A stretch of DNA of 64,000 nt, taken from the NCBI GenBank assembly GCA_021464245.1, contig JADCRB010000016.1, positions 4,457,250 through 4,521,249 of the forward strand. The letters are read 5' to 3'. Position numbers and translations under genes: made by a program. Positions 34,845 through 45,174 of this stretch are shown one piece after another. The notes below the pieces were generated by a model. That model saw only the letters and a list, made by a program, of their open reading frames with translations. It was not told the origin of the DNA and searched no databases. This stretch comes from Carallia brachiata. Taxonomy: Eukaryota; Streptophyta; Magnoliopsida; Malpighiales; Rhizophoraceae. Within the stretch, counting starts at the first letter, position 1, and the number at the start of each line of letters is the position of its first letter.

Positions 34845-35456
34845 CTAGCTTTTCTTTTGCCTTGTGTGACATGTTAGAAGGGAAGGGAAGTCTTGATTGC
34901 TTTCCAATTGACATATGTCGCACACATTGTCAAGAATAGATAAGTCAAGCAAGTCATAAACCATTAACTTCTTTTGCATTCTTTGAATGCCTACATAGTG
35001 GTAATGGTCGAGCCTCTTGTGCCAAAGAATTGAGTCATCAACAGTGGAAGCAAATAATGCATGATTATGAATTTGATTTGCATCAAGATAAAAACTTTTG
35101 CCTTTTATTGCTACAGTAGTTAAATGATTTCCAACCACATCAGAGATATCACATGACTTGTTTTTGAACAACAAATAGAAGCCTTTTTCAAGTAATTGAC
35201 CTATACTGAGCAGATTATGGCTTATTTTAGGCACAAACAAGGCATATTTATTGATTTTGGTATCTGAATCCATGTGGATCACAACATTTCCTTTTCCATG
35301 TACTTGCATAAACTGTCTATTGCCAATCTTGACCCTAGACTTGAATGATTCATGAAGGGCTTTGAAGACTTGGGAACTTGGAGACATGTGGTTTGTACAA
35401 CCACTGTCAACAAGCCAAGTCTTAATGACTTTCCTTGCACTGCTGGTTGATGCCAC
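34845..35456 (-). pseudogene. Copia protease and pre-integrase region
   Basis: An open 200-codon stretch contains TWLVDSGCTNHMSPSSQVF, the aspartic protease active site (DSG) of copia elements, and later SILWHKRLDHYHYVGIQRM, the H..H pre-integrase zinc motif, with CDICQLE completing the HHCC set. The core motifs are intact in this stretch. Confidence 0.88.
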
Positions 35457-35499
35457 AAATAGCTGCTCTTCTTGTGACTACTCTTCATTTGCTACAGCA

Positions 35500-36409
35500 G
35501 CTTGCTATTGTTTTTGGGAAGCTTGTTGGTGTTGTGGCCTGTCTTTGAACCTGCAAAATTTTCCTGAATGGCCCTTCTTATTGCAAACTTTGCAAATAAG
35601 ATCTGGCCTTCTCTAGAAAAACTTGGAAAGATGGTTTGTTCTTTTGCGAAATTCACATGTAGGTTATTGCTCTCAACCTTTTGACTTGACAGTATCATCT
35701 AACTTCTTCTCTTGATTAGTTTGCTGCTTCTTTTTTTGTTGAGGCTTTTGCTTGTTCTTTCTTGCAAATGCAGTGTCTGTGGCATCTTCTTGTCTAAGGA
35801 GCCTTCTTTGCCCTTGAGCTTAGAGGGCATTGATTAGCTCTAACAAGTTGATTCAGGTCAGGTCCTTTGAATCTTCTAAAGAAGATATCTTGGCCTCAAA
35901 CATTTTTGGTATACTAACCAAAATTTTTTGCACAATGTTTCTATCTAGAAAATCCTCCCCTAGTACTCTGATTAGATTGACAATCTTCAAAAGCTTGTCA
36001 CTGTACTCCTTAACAGTTTCAGTTTCTTTTTTATCTTAAGAAGTTCAAATTCCCTCTTTAGATTAAGTAGCTTCATACTCTTTTTCTTCTTACTGCCTGA
36101 AAACTCCTTTTTTAACCTATCCCAAGCTTGTCTTGTAGTTTTGCAGGCCATTATTCTATTGAAAATAGCCTCTAAAACTGCTGAATGAATACATGTCAAG
36201 GCTTTATATTTCATTGAAACTTGCTCACTATGCATCTTCAACTGAGCAAAGGTTGGATTTGGAGGCAAAAAGGGTGGTTCAGTACCTTGATTGATTACTT
36301 CCCAAAGATCAAATGCTCTCAAGTTGGCTTCCATCGTTACAGTCCACTAAGTAAAGTTTTCCCCAATGAACTTAGGTGGTGGCAAAGGTATAAAACTTGA
36401 GGAGGCCAT
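35500..36409 (-). pseudogene. Degenerate copia gag
   Basis: ATG at 36409 opens MASSSFIPLPPPKFIGENF, then a stop. It continues with NLRAFDLWEVINQGTEPPF, TRQAWDRLKKEFSGSKK and LLNLKREFELLK, the UBN2-type gag pattern. A CCHC knuckle remnant follows in another frame near 35550-35620 (cysteine, KKGHSGKFC). Stops and shifts disable it. Confidence 0.82.
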
Positions 36410-36545
36410 AGTTTTGCTGGTTTGATTTAAAACTAGTTTGAATTTGGTTAAGTGGGTTAACGCTCTTAGTTTTATAGACCTCACTCGCATATTTAAATCA
36501 CTCCTCACTTTTTCACAAGTTGTAGGTCTCTCTAATGAAACACTA

Positions 36546-36556
36546 CTCTGATACCA
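36546..36556 (-). promoter_or_regulatory. tRNA-iMet primer-binding site
   Basis: The minus strand reads TGGTATCAGAG one base from the LTR end, an exact match to the common plant copia primer site. Confidence 0.88.
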
Positions 36557-36557
36557 G

Positions 36558-36994
36558 TGTTGGTATTTGAACAAGAACATTGTAGTTACAGCAGATAAGG
36601 TGGTCGGGCAAGATGAAAGATGATGAAGGAAGAAGAGTGGAAAGTAGAAACTATATTCTAGAAATAGGAAGGTAGTAACAACCTGTTTCATTAATATAAT
36701 CATATAGTTTTATACAAAATATACTTGAAATTCAAATTTTAAACATAATTTATATGTTCATCATCATATGATTGCTTAGTTTGAATAAACAATATTACAA
36801 ACCAATATATTTTCTGATTACATAGCAAAATACAAACAAAATAGACTAATCCAGCTCCTCCAAGAAGCCTTCTAGATCATTCCAACTGATTTGAGCATCA
36901 GTTGAACTTTTGAAGGTAAAAATAATTGTTGTAACAGCTACAACTTGAACCAGTAAGCAAAGTTGCAGCACCAGGGTCTTCAAGGCCTTCAAGA
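36558..36994 (-). repeat. 5' LTR of minus-strand copia element
   Basis: It aligns throughout with 32559-32996. It lies next to the primer-binding site, so it is the 5' LTR in element orientation. Confidence 0.92.
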
Positions 36995-37196
36995 AAATAT
37001 AGATTCATAGTTTTATTTGCATAGCTACGTGATTTAGTTCAGTTAGCTTTGTGGGCTTTTTGGTTGTGCTTCAATATGAGAGGCTTCTATTTTTATATAT
37101 ATGGGTTGTTTTCTTTTGTGTTGATTTGGCCAATCTTAGAATATAATGATTGTGCTGAGCTATTGTTTTTTTCTTTTATTTATTGATGTTATTATT

Positions 37197-38658
37197 TGTT
37201 GGAAAATTGACACCCCATGTATACATTAAGAAATTGTTACTAGGTGTGGATTCATGTTTTGATGATGAGTATTTTGATAATGAGCTATGAATCAATATAA
37301 CATAAGTATAAGTGAATTTCATTTGTACGTTCTTCAAGTATACAATTCAGGTTCAAGAAGTCCAAAGAGGTATACAGATGCCATCTTACACGTGCAAGGA
37401 AGAGAAAGATCACATTGGGCCTTATTAGGCTACTATCTTAGAAAAGCAGCACAAGAGCAAATCTGTTTGGGCAGATTCCAGGTACCAAACTCACTCACTT
37501 GAGATATATTTTGGGCCTAAAGTATATATATTTTTGCAGGACTATAAGTCTAGTTTCAAATGAGCTTGGTCGTGCAATTTTTGGAGCCCTAGAGAAAAAC
37601 TTATGAATTTTATACCAAGAGGGTGCAAGCTATCAGGAACCTTCAGTGCACATAGAGTGAATTGCAACGGCTGCCTAGAAGAGCACACGACGAATTTGAA
37701 TGTAAACGTTTGTGTGTAGATTACCTGTTCTGTCTATTAATTAATGCAAAAAGAATCACATCACAATTCAAATCCATCTGCAAGATATTATCGTTCTACT
37801 AAAAGTGTACAGACTGTCTAATGAAACTTTAACGTTTGTATTCTAATATTTATTTAACTATGCTATACTCATTCAAAAATAGTCAAATTTGGTGGGTAGA
37901 GAGCTATGAAAATCTACTAAATAAGAAAAAAGGAATCACAATTTTTTAAGCTGTCTGTACCAAGTTATAGCCGTTCTACCAGAAGGTGTCAGACAAGAGA
38001 ATCAATGCAAAGCTGTCAAGAGGAAAACAACAAAGTATGCATGTCCAACCCATGGCAACGGCTTTAACAAGTTGCTAACCTATCTTGCAGATACTTAAAC
38101 ATCACTTGAAGATGTTTTACAGGTGAAGAAAGTTATATTCAAGTATTGTACAATCTCTCTCAAGGCAAAAAGGCTTTCGTTGCTCTAAGTGCTTTTATTG
38201 TAAAACTAGCATTCAAGCTAGTAAGTTTCATTTGTATTGTAATACATTGTGAGAATAGGTGAGAGCTCCCAAGTGGGACTTGTGAGGATCATCTTGTAAG
38301 GAGTTAGGGTTGAACTCCAAGAAGGAAAACCTAAAAGAAAAGAGAAAGTGGTGTTGTCAAGTGGGATTTGTGCAACAATCGATTTGAAGGCGGACACAAG
38401 GGTGTTTGCGAAATTTTATTGTAAACTGTACGGTAGTGATTGGTGCGCCTAAAGGCACCCCTATAGTTGAACTCTCAAGAATCTCCAAGAGAGGGATTAT
38501 TGAGAAGACCAAGGACGTAACCATTTGGTGAACCTTGTAAAATTCGGTATTGTGTTTCTTTCAATCTCTTGTTTACATTCATTTTCAAAGTTTTATTTAA
38601 GGATTTTTATTTGTGAAGCCTATTCACCCCCCTCTAGGCTTCACCGAAGGGACCAACA
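37197..38658 (+). repeat. 5' LTR of SIRE-like element
   Basis: It is 1462 bp, long for copia but usual for SIRE-type elements. Relative to the 3' LTR it carries about 46 bp more, mainly a missing stretch in the 3' LTR near the phrase CAAGCTGTCTGTAC (about 37960-38020 in this copy). Confidence 0.92.
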
Positions 38659-38660
38659 TT

Positions 38661-38672
38661 TGGTATCAGAGC
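38661..38672 (+). promoter_or_regulatory. tRNA-iMet primer-binding site
   Basis: TGGTATCAGAGC, an exact match to the common plant primer site, two bases after the LTR. Confidence 0.92.
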
Positions 38673-38713
38673 TTAATGTCACTTGTAAGGCTTAACATCC
38701 TTGAGGGATCCCT

Positions 38714-39949
38714 ATGGAATCCTCATTTAATGAAAAGAAGAGATCTTTCTTTGATGGTAGTGATTTTCAATATTATAAAGATCATATAAAAAATTATCTT
38801 AAATCAAAGGGGATGAGAATTTGGTTAAGTGTAGTAAATGGACTATATGTGCCTAAGGAAAAAGTTAGAAAAGTTAAACTTGGCATGCTTATGAAAGAAT
38901 TTGAACTTTTCACCATGAGACCAAATGAATCGGTTAAAAATGTGTATGATAGATTTATGATTATTGCTAATGGACTAATCGATATTGGCAAAGTGTTTGG
39001 AAAGGGTGAACTTGTGCAGAAATTAATGAATTCGTTGAATGAGGAATACAAAATGAAGATTAATGTCATTAAAGGAACTCACAACATGGAGGATCTAACC
39101 ATGGAAGAGTTGCTTGAGTCCTTAATAACTCATAAGATCAAACTTAAAAGGAGAAGTGCTTTACCACAACAAGAATCATGCATGACACTCATGGCCCTAG
39201 ATGATGACGATGAAAGTGACAATGAGGTAATCGATCTTCCCTCTTATGAAGAACTTAGAGAAGCTTTTGATAAGTTATTGATCACATTTAAAAGAAAATG
39301 TAAACAATATAAAGAGCAAAAGAAAGCATGTGAAAAACTTTTGTTAGAGAAAGATGAAATTGTCTTGGAAAATAGTCTTTTAAAAGAAGAACTTGAAAAA
39401 GCTAAATTAGATCATAAATCAACTTGTAGTGAGTTAAAATTTATTAAACAAGAGCTTGCAATATCTAAAGAGGCCCCTAACATCAAAGACAATTTACATC
39501 ATGCTTTGGAAAAAGAAGTTGAAGACCTTAAAGAAAAGAATTTAAATTTAGAAAATTCCTTTTCAAAATTTACTTTAGGTAGCAATAAGTTAAATGAGAT
39601 GTTATCTTTTCAAAAGAAATTTTTTGACAAATTCGGTTTAGGCTACCTCACTAAAAACAAGACTAATCCCATAAAAGAAAAGAAAATTGTTGTATCATGT
39701 TTTTATTGCTATAAAGAAGGACATAAATTTCATGATTGTACACTTAGAAGATCTAGTGATCCCAACAAGTATTTGTCATCTTCTAAAGCTTGGACAAATC
39801 CTAATAAATTCAAACAAGTATGGATAGTTAAAGATTCAATGAAGAAGAATGATGGTTGTAACATTGAAGGACCCAAAAAGATATGGGTATCAAAATATTC
39901 TACATCTTGTTTTGTAGGTGGAAAAGTGCTTGAAGACAACATATTTTAA
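38714..39949 (+). CDS. Copia gag-like protein (411 aa, intact ORF)
   Basis: A single open frame runs from MESSFNEKKRSFFDG with a gag region (residues about 1-150; KEFELFTMRPNESVKNVYDR, then LMNSLNEEYKMKI). A long charged coiled-coil-like middle follows (about 175-300; CEKLLLEKDEI, LKEELEKAKLDHK). A CCHC zinc knuckle CFYCYKEGHKFHDC sits near residue 320. Such gags form the particle and bind RNA. The N-terminus appears shortened compared with typical SIRE-type gags. The absence of stops over 1.2 kb suggests a recent insertion. Just after its stop, in another frame, lies a protease start (WYLDSGCA) that is cut off at 39986. Confidence 0.88.
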   Translation: MESSFNEKKRSFFDGSDFQYYKDHIKNYLKSKGMRIWLSVVNGLYVPKEKVRKVKLGMLMKEFELFTMRPNESVKNVYDRFMIIANGLIDIGKVFGKGELVQKLMNSLNEEYKMKINVIKGTHNMEDLTMEELLESLITHKIKLKRRSALPQQESCMTLMALDDDDESDNEVIDLPSYEELREAFDKLLITFKRKCKQYKEQKKACEKLLLEKDEIVLENSLLKEELEKAKLDHKSTCSELKFIKQELAISKEAPNIKDNLHHALEKEVEDLKEKNLNLENSFSKFTLGSNKLNEMLSFQKKFFDKFGLGYLTKNKTNPIKEKKIVVSCFYCYKEGHKFHDCTLRRSSDPNKYLSSSKAWTNPNKFKQVWIVKDSMKKNDGCNIEGPKKIWVSKYSTSCFVGGKVLEDNIF

Positions 39950-41288
39950 AGAAGATGTCATTTGGTACCTTGATAGTGGATGTGCTTGTTAAGACCCTAA
40001 GGTTTCATTTTTCAGTTTTGATGATTGCTAAACATTGAGAGTTACTAATATATTTATTTAAGTGTGTAGTTAAATGATTTAATCAAACAAATGTCAATTG
40101 GAATGGAATCAATGCAAGCATGAGACAACTATTGATATTGGCTCCATTCAGTGCAAGTACTATCCAGTATGGTCAACTTTAAAAGGATCGTTTGTTCACA
40201 TGGAGATGAACTAGATAATGAGTTATGTACCGTTAGAGAGGTCAAGATGTCTAGTTTCCAACGCTTCTACAATTGAATTTTTTGGAGGTCTGTACTGCAA
40301 GATACGACTAAATAACTAAAGGGTGCTCAACCTATCAAGCAGACATAATCATTCCACTTTCAGAGATTGCTGCAAACAAATGGGAAAGAATTTGTTGTTG
40401 AACTATATACGGACAGAAAGATAATTCTGTCTAGTTTTCAAATTGACAAGAATCAAGTCAATTGGATGTGTGTAGAAGGATATATTGCCAACAAACTAAC
40501 GGGTATACAGTCTGTCACTCTAGTAGGATTAGTCAAGCTTCCAGCAGGCATTGTGGGCAGATGGAAAGGAATTAGCCCATGATCTATACATGTATGAAAA
40601 GCTCTATGAGTCTACTTTCAAATAGAAGAAACGAGATATGATTTGGAGTTGTATCGGAAGACATATGATTGATTTTTTAAGAAGTGTCAGAGCTGTCCTA
40701 TTGAGAAAGGAAACAAGCTTAAATTGAGTCTTGGTGATGCTGCCCAAAAGAGATCCGTTTGAACAAAATTGTGAGCTAAAAAGGAAGCTTTTCAAACCTC
40801 GTAAAGCTAATGTTAGCACAAATATGAAAGCTTAGAAATTCTAGCATGAGTATCATTCCATAATCATCTAAGCTTGATTTAGTGAGAGGTTTGCCAATGC
40901 TTCAAAATTAGTTGTGTGATCCATGCTTAGAATAAAACAAATACATACTTCATTTTCTAGATCAAGGCAAGATCCCAAGATCAACATCTCACACACTTTC
41001 ACAAGGTTTTACATTTTGCCCCACTTCTTTATCTCAGCAGTACAAGCAGACTTGCCAAAATTGATAAGTACACAATTACAAGACAAATAACACCAACCAC
41101 TTATTCATACATATTAGAGTACACCAACCATGACTCATGCATGTAATATGCACTATAAGACAAACCAACATCCCTGCATATACATACATTCTAGTAAAGC
41201 TTTGTATGTTGGAATCTATATTCCAACGCCAGAAAATGTCTTCAGATCTTACCCCTGTCAGTCTCTCCTAGGGGCCTGAGGCGTAGCT

Positions 41289-41843
41289 CTAGATCCATAA
41301 AGCCCTCATCGTTCGGCAGGTTGGAAATGTCAATATTACCAGAATTTCTTGCTGATTGACATCGCCTAGATGAACAGGAAAGAGACTGAGTGTTTCTCTT
41401 TCTCCCTCATTAGAAGAGTTGACCGATCTACTTCTCACTGGAGTAACGCTTCCTAATAAGTGAAAATACTCATGGGAGTTTGATCTCTGACCCACATCAA
41501 AGATTTCAAATGATAAATGGGAAATACCTGGTGGCTGGTGATGCTGGTTGGGATTTCCTTGAGAAACAATTGTTGTGCTGGTGGAATCAATAACAGGAGG
41601 TGCTATGCCTCTTCTCACACTGCGCCTTCGATTCTGGATCCAGACTCTAATGTTACTTGGCTTAATTGGACCATATTGTCTCAACAGTGAGGCAAGTTGA
41701 GCAAGTTGACTTGATGTCAGACGAGCTTCTTCAATGCCATGAAAAACATCTTCCAAGATTTGTAATTGCTCCGGCTCCGGTCTCCATCTTAAATTGGAAG
41801 AGTCTCCAGTTTCCAGGTTCTGATGACTTGATGACGGTCTCAT
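41289..41843 (-). CDS. WUSCHEL-related homeobox (WOX)-like protein, intronless, inside a retrotransposon
   Basis: ATG at 41843 begins a 184-residue frame: MRPSSSHQNLETGDSSN, then a homeodomain at about residues 18-80 (RWRPEPEQLQILEDVF ... LLRQYGPIKPSNIRVWIQNR). The RW.P..EQ..ILE, LR.YG.I...N and W.QN(R) positions are those of WOX homeodomains. A WUS-box, TLSLFPVH, is at residues 151-158. WOX proteins are nuclear transcription factors controlling stem-cell and organ identity. Oddities: the usual Phe of WFQN is Ile, the basic end is NRRRSVRR rather than NHKARERQ, and there is no intron, which points to a processed copy. The frame has no stop for 65 codons upstream of this ATG, so a longer start is possible, but that part is only basic-rich. 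No stop or shift interrupts the ORF. Confidence 0.75.
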   Translation of the reverse strand: MRPSSSHQNLETGDSSNLRWRPEPEQLQILEDVFHGIEEARLTSSQLAQLASLLRQYGPIKPSNIRVWIQNRRRSVRRGIAPPVIDSTSTTIVSQGNPNQHHQPPGISHLSFEIFDVGQRSNSHEYFHLLGSVTPVRSRSVNSSNEGERETLSLFPVHLGDVNQQEILVILTFPTCRTMRALWI

Positions 41844-42102
41844 TTTGTTGAATGGAAAGGTGAGTGAAATTTTGAGACTCTGGATGATGAAGAGAAATTG
41901 AGATAATGCATATCTCCATTTATGCCTGAAGATCCGCAATTTACGCCGCCTGACTTTCAGCGGTAATAATTGCCTGGCTGTCCTCAACTTTCGCTTAACT
42001 GTTAGCAACTTACGTCTGACTGTGCACCACGTCAACAACTTTTCTGATTGTGTGCCATGACAGCAACTTTTTTGACTAGGTGTGCCATGTCAGCTTCCAC
42101 GT

Positions 42103-42150
42103 AAGCAATTGACTGCTGAGTTGGACTTCCATGTAAGCAATTGACTACGG
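42103..42150. repeat. Short direct repeats upstream of the WOX ORF
   Basis: GTAAGCAATTGACT occurs twice here, preceded by TTCCACGTAAG and TTCCATGTAAG variants, after two TGTGCCATG(A/T)CAGC phrases near 42050-42090. They lie about 210-310 bases upstream of the ORF start and could be leader or promoter repeats. Confidence 0.55.
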
Positions 42151-42820
42151 TAACATTTTTGACCTATTCATAAACTATTTTTGAAGGTAATGACCCACAT
42201 TGGATTTTTGGTAACATAGTGACCCAATTTTGAATAAAGCCAAGTATGGACTCTTGTTCCAATACCTCTTGATAGATCATTTTTGTTATCTAAGAAGAAA
42301 ATTAGGCATGTCACACCCCATGCATTAGCATGTGCTTGAATGTCTACATTTGCTTAATCTTGCATGAATGTTTGTGATTATGTCTTGCCATTTTATGACA
42401 TAACAAAGTGGCCAAACTTTCAATGAAATTTCTTCAAATTAATAAAGCAAATACATTGAAAACCTTTTTTTTTTATGAACATTGCACATGATACACTCTA
42501 TTTTTGTTCTAGTGAAACTTTTTCGATTTGAGGCATTATTTTCTAAGTTCACATAATCCACTCTTTGCTCTAATTTAATGATTGTATTTGAACTCTACAA
42601 GGCCTACATTTCAAAGTTATGATAACTTATATGCCTAATTGTAAATGTGAACTTGTGATACATGCATACATTAAGGAGGAGTCTCAATCTCTTAACCTAG
42701 TTAGCATTCACATTTTTTGTTTCAACCATTTTTATTGATGACAAAAAGGGAGAGAAAATTAAGAGAGAGGAAGCCTAGATTAAGGGGGAGCATCTATTTT
42801 AAAGGTTTTGTCATCATCAT

Positions 42821-42830
42821 AAAGGGGGAC
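42821..42830 (+). promoter_or_regulatory. Polypurine tract of SIRE-like element
   Basis: AAAGGGGGAC lies just before the 3' LTR. Similar GATGACAAAAAGGGAGAG and TTAAGGGGGAGC tracts lie upstream, as is usual in the 3' region of SIRE-type elements. Confidence 0.75.
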
Positions 42831-42832
42831 AT

Positions 42833-44248
42833 TGTTGGAAAATTCATACCCCATGCATACATTAAGAAATTGTTATTAGGTGTGAATTCATGTTTTGATG
42901 ATGAGTGTTTTGATAATGAGCTATGAACCAATATAACATAAGTACAAGTGAATTTCATTTGTACATTCTTCAAGTATACAATTAAGGTTCAAGAAGTCCA
43001 AAGAGGTATACAGATGCCATCTTACACGTGCATGGAACAGAAAGATCACATTGAGCCTTATTAAGCTACTATCTTAGAAAGGCAGCACAAGAGTAAATTT
43101 GTTTGGGCAAATTCTAGGTACCAAGCTCACTCACTTGAGATATATTTTGGGCCTATAATATATATATATTTTTGCAGGACTATAAGTCTAGTTTCAAATG
43201 AGCTTGGTCGTACAATTTTTAGAGCCCTAGAGAAAAACTTATGAATTTCATACTAAGAGGGTGCAAGCTGTCAGGAACCTTCAGTGCATATAGAGTGAAT
43301 TGCAACGGCTGCCTAGAAGAGCACACGACGAATTTGAATACGAAATTTTGTGTGTAGATTATTGTTCTGTCTATTAATCAATGAAAAAAGAATCACATCA
43401 CAATTCAAAGCCATCTGCAAGATATTACCGTTCTACTAAAAGTGTGCAGACTGTCTAACGGAACTTTAACGTCTGTATTCCAACATTTATTTGACTATGC
43501 GATAATTATTCAAAAATAGTCAAATTTGGTGGGTAGATAGCTCTGATAGTCTACTAAATCAAAAAAAAAGGAATTACAATTTTTCAAGCTGTCTGTATGC
43601 AAAGCTATCAAGAGGAAAACAACAAAGTATGCATGTGCAACCCATGGCAACGGCTCTAACAAGTTGCTAACCTATCTTACAGTTACTTAAACATCACTTG
43701 AAGATGTTTAACAGGTGAAGAAAGTTATATTCAAGTATTGTACAATCTCTCTCAAGGCAAAAAGGCTTTCTTTGCTCTAAGTGCTTTCATTGTAAAACTA
43801 GCATTCAAGCTAGTAAGTTTCATTTGTATTGTAATACATTGTGAGAACAGGTGAGAGCTCTCAAGTGGGACTTGTGAGGATCATTTTGTAAGGAGTTAGG
43901 GTTGAACTCCAAGAAGGAAAACTTAAAAGAAAAGAGAAAGTGGTGCTGTCAAGTGGGACTTGTGCAACAACCGATTTGAAGGCGGACGCAAGGGTGTTTG
44001 TGGAGTTTTCTTGTAAACTGTACGGTGGTGATTGGTGCACCTAAAGGCGACCCTATAGTTCAACTCAAGAATCTCCAAGAGAGGGATTATTGAGAAGACC
44101 AAGGATGTAGCCATTTGGTGAACCTTGTAAAAATCGGTATTGTATTTCTTTCAATCTCTTGTTTACATTCATTTGCAAAGTTTTATTTGATGATTTTTAT
44201 TTGTGAAGCCTATTCACCCCCCTATAGGCTTCACCAAAGGGACCAACA
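42833..44248 (+). repeat. 3' LTR of SIRE-like element
   Basis: It is 1416 bp and collinear with 37197-38658, differing by scattered substitutions and a small deletion. It ends ACCAACA followed by the TTATT duplication. Confidence 0.92.
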
Positions 44249-44253
44249 TTATT

Positions 44254-44911
44254 GTTCAATAAAATGTAGTTCTTTGTTTTCATTTAGCTTCTATAGTTCA
44301 TGTTGTTTATCTATCTCTCTAAATCCTATATTTAACTTTACAATTATTAATTCATAAGTTAGATATCCAAAATTATAAACTAGAGTACATTGTCTATGAA
44401 TCCACTGTTAAATTACCACGATGAAGGTTATGAAATTTGATTAACTCAACAATTATAAAATTACCATAACAACAAGGTGACGAGGCTACAAATGATAGCA
44501 AAGAAAGACATCGAGGCTGCTGATAAGGGTAATGGCCCATAGTGTTGTTCTGATTGTCATCATCGTTTAGCTATGTGGTTAAGAAAGACAATGGTCCATG
44601 ACAAATATTGTCATGAACAATCGACAATTATGTTATCCTCATCATCATGGATTAACTCTAGGAATGCTGCTATCGAAGACTATGACTGATAGGTTTGGCA
44701 AGGATGGCGAAAATGACAATAGTTATATGTCAAATAGAGAAGATGACATTGATATTTAATGATATGCGATGCAATGCAACACAGATTCTCATTAGCAAGT
44801 TGGTTTGGCTTGAGGCCAATACCATCGGTTAAGAGTTTGAGAGCTAATAGAGAGAGGCAAAAGAGAAGAAGCAATGACACTCAAATTGTAATGCAACTAT
44901 TTGTACATTTT
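44254..44911. other. Spacer, nothing seen
   Basis: No gene or element ends were recognised in these 660 bases; short frames on both strands show no motifs. Confidence 0.4.
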
Positions 44912-45174
44912 TCAAAGCTAGATTATGTATATATTTTTTTGACGAATCAGTAGATGAATTTATATAATAAGTAGAAAGAGATACAAACAAAGGGACAATA
45001 TGAAGAAGCCCTTTGCCCAAAAGTTACAAAAAAAGATTCAAAGCCATGCTATGAAATCAAAATTTCTAGATACAACCTACTTAGTTAAAGCATCTGCAGT
45101 AGAGTTAGCTATCTTATTGATATGCACAAACTCACTCTACTATAGAAACAAGATGTTTCTTTATAAAGGTAAAA

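Larger units (their letters stand above)
32559..36994 (-). mobile_element. Ty1/copia LTR retrotransposon lacking RNase H
   Basis: LTRs at 32559-32996 and 36558-36994 (438 and 437 bp, TGTTGG...) are flanked by the 5-bp duplication AAATA (32554-32558 and 36995-36999). On the minus strand the primer site TGGTATCAGAG adjoins the 5' LTR and a purine tract TAAGGAGGAG adjoins the 3' LTR. The coding order is gag, protease, integrase, reverse transcriptase. The frame runs from the end of RT straight into the 3' LTR, so RNase H is missing. Numerous TAG/TAA codons and frame changes are present. At 4.4 kb it is non-autonomous. Confidence 0.95.
39987..42330. mobile_element. 2.3-kb inserted segment bounded by a 9-bp direct repeat
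   Basis: The segment interrupts the copia protease at its active-site codons. ATGTGCTTG occurs at both borders (39980-39988 and 42330-42338). Read as a TG...CA unit (TGTTAAGACC ... ATTAGCA), it would have a 6-bp duplication TGTGCT. Read as a 9-bp duplication it would suit a Mutator-like insertion, but no terminal inverted repeats are seen. The left kilobase (39987-40900) resembles the wording of SIRE-type LTRs (TCTAGTTTCCAACG, GAGTCTACTTTCAAAT). The right part holds the homeobox ORF. Its nature is unresolved. Confidence 0.5.
37197..44248 (+). mobile_element. SIRE-like copia retrotransposon, pol replaced by a homeobox-bearing segment
   Basis: The 5' LTR (37197-38658) and 3' LTR (42833-44248) are highly similar, begin TGTTGGAAAATT and end GGGACCAACA. 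They are flanked by TTATT on both sides (37192-37196 and 44249-44253). A perfect primer site TGGTATCAGAGC follows the 5' LTR and the tract AAAGGGGGAC precedes the 3' LTR. The only element gene left is a long gag, with the first codons of protease (WYLDSGCA) after it. No integrase, RT or RNase H is present. In their place is 39987-42330, which holds a WUSCHEL-type homeobox ORF on the opposite strand. It must rely on enzymes from other copies to move. Confidence 0.92.

Noticed and set aside
38714..39949. Treating the 411-aa ORF as a host coiled-coil gene
   Set aside because: The CCHC knuckle, the primer site upstream, the protease start downstream and the flanking LTRs show it is a copia gag.
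41731..42038. Using the upstream methionine at 42038 as the WOX start (249 residues)
   Set aside because: The extra 65 residues are a basic, low-information stretch with no WOX similarity, whereas the ATG at 41843 gives a typical short leader before the homeodomain.
14549..42038. A functional Polycomb-WOX gene module linking the RING1 and WOX-like ORFs
   Set aside because: PRC1 does repress WOX genes in plants, but the WOX ORF arrived in a retrotransposon, so the proximity is best taken as chance.
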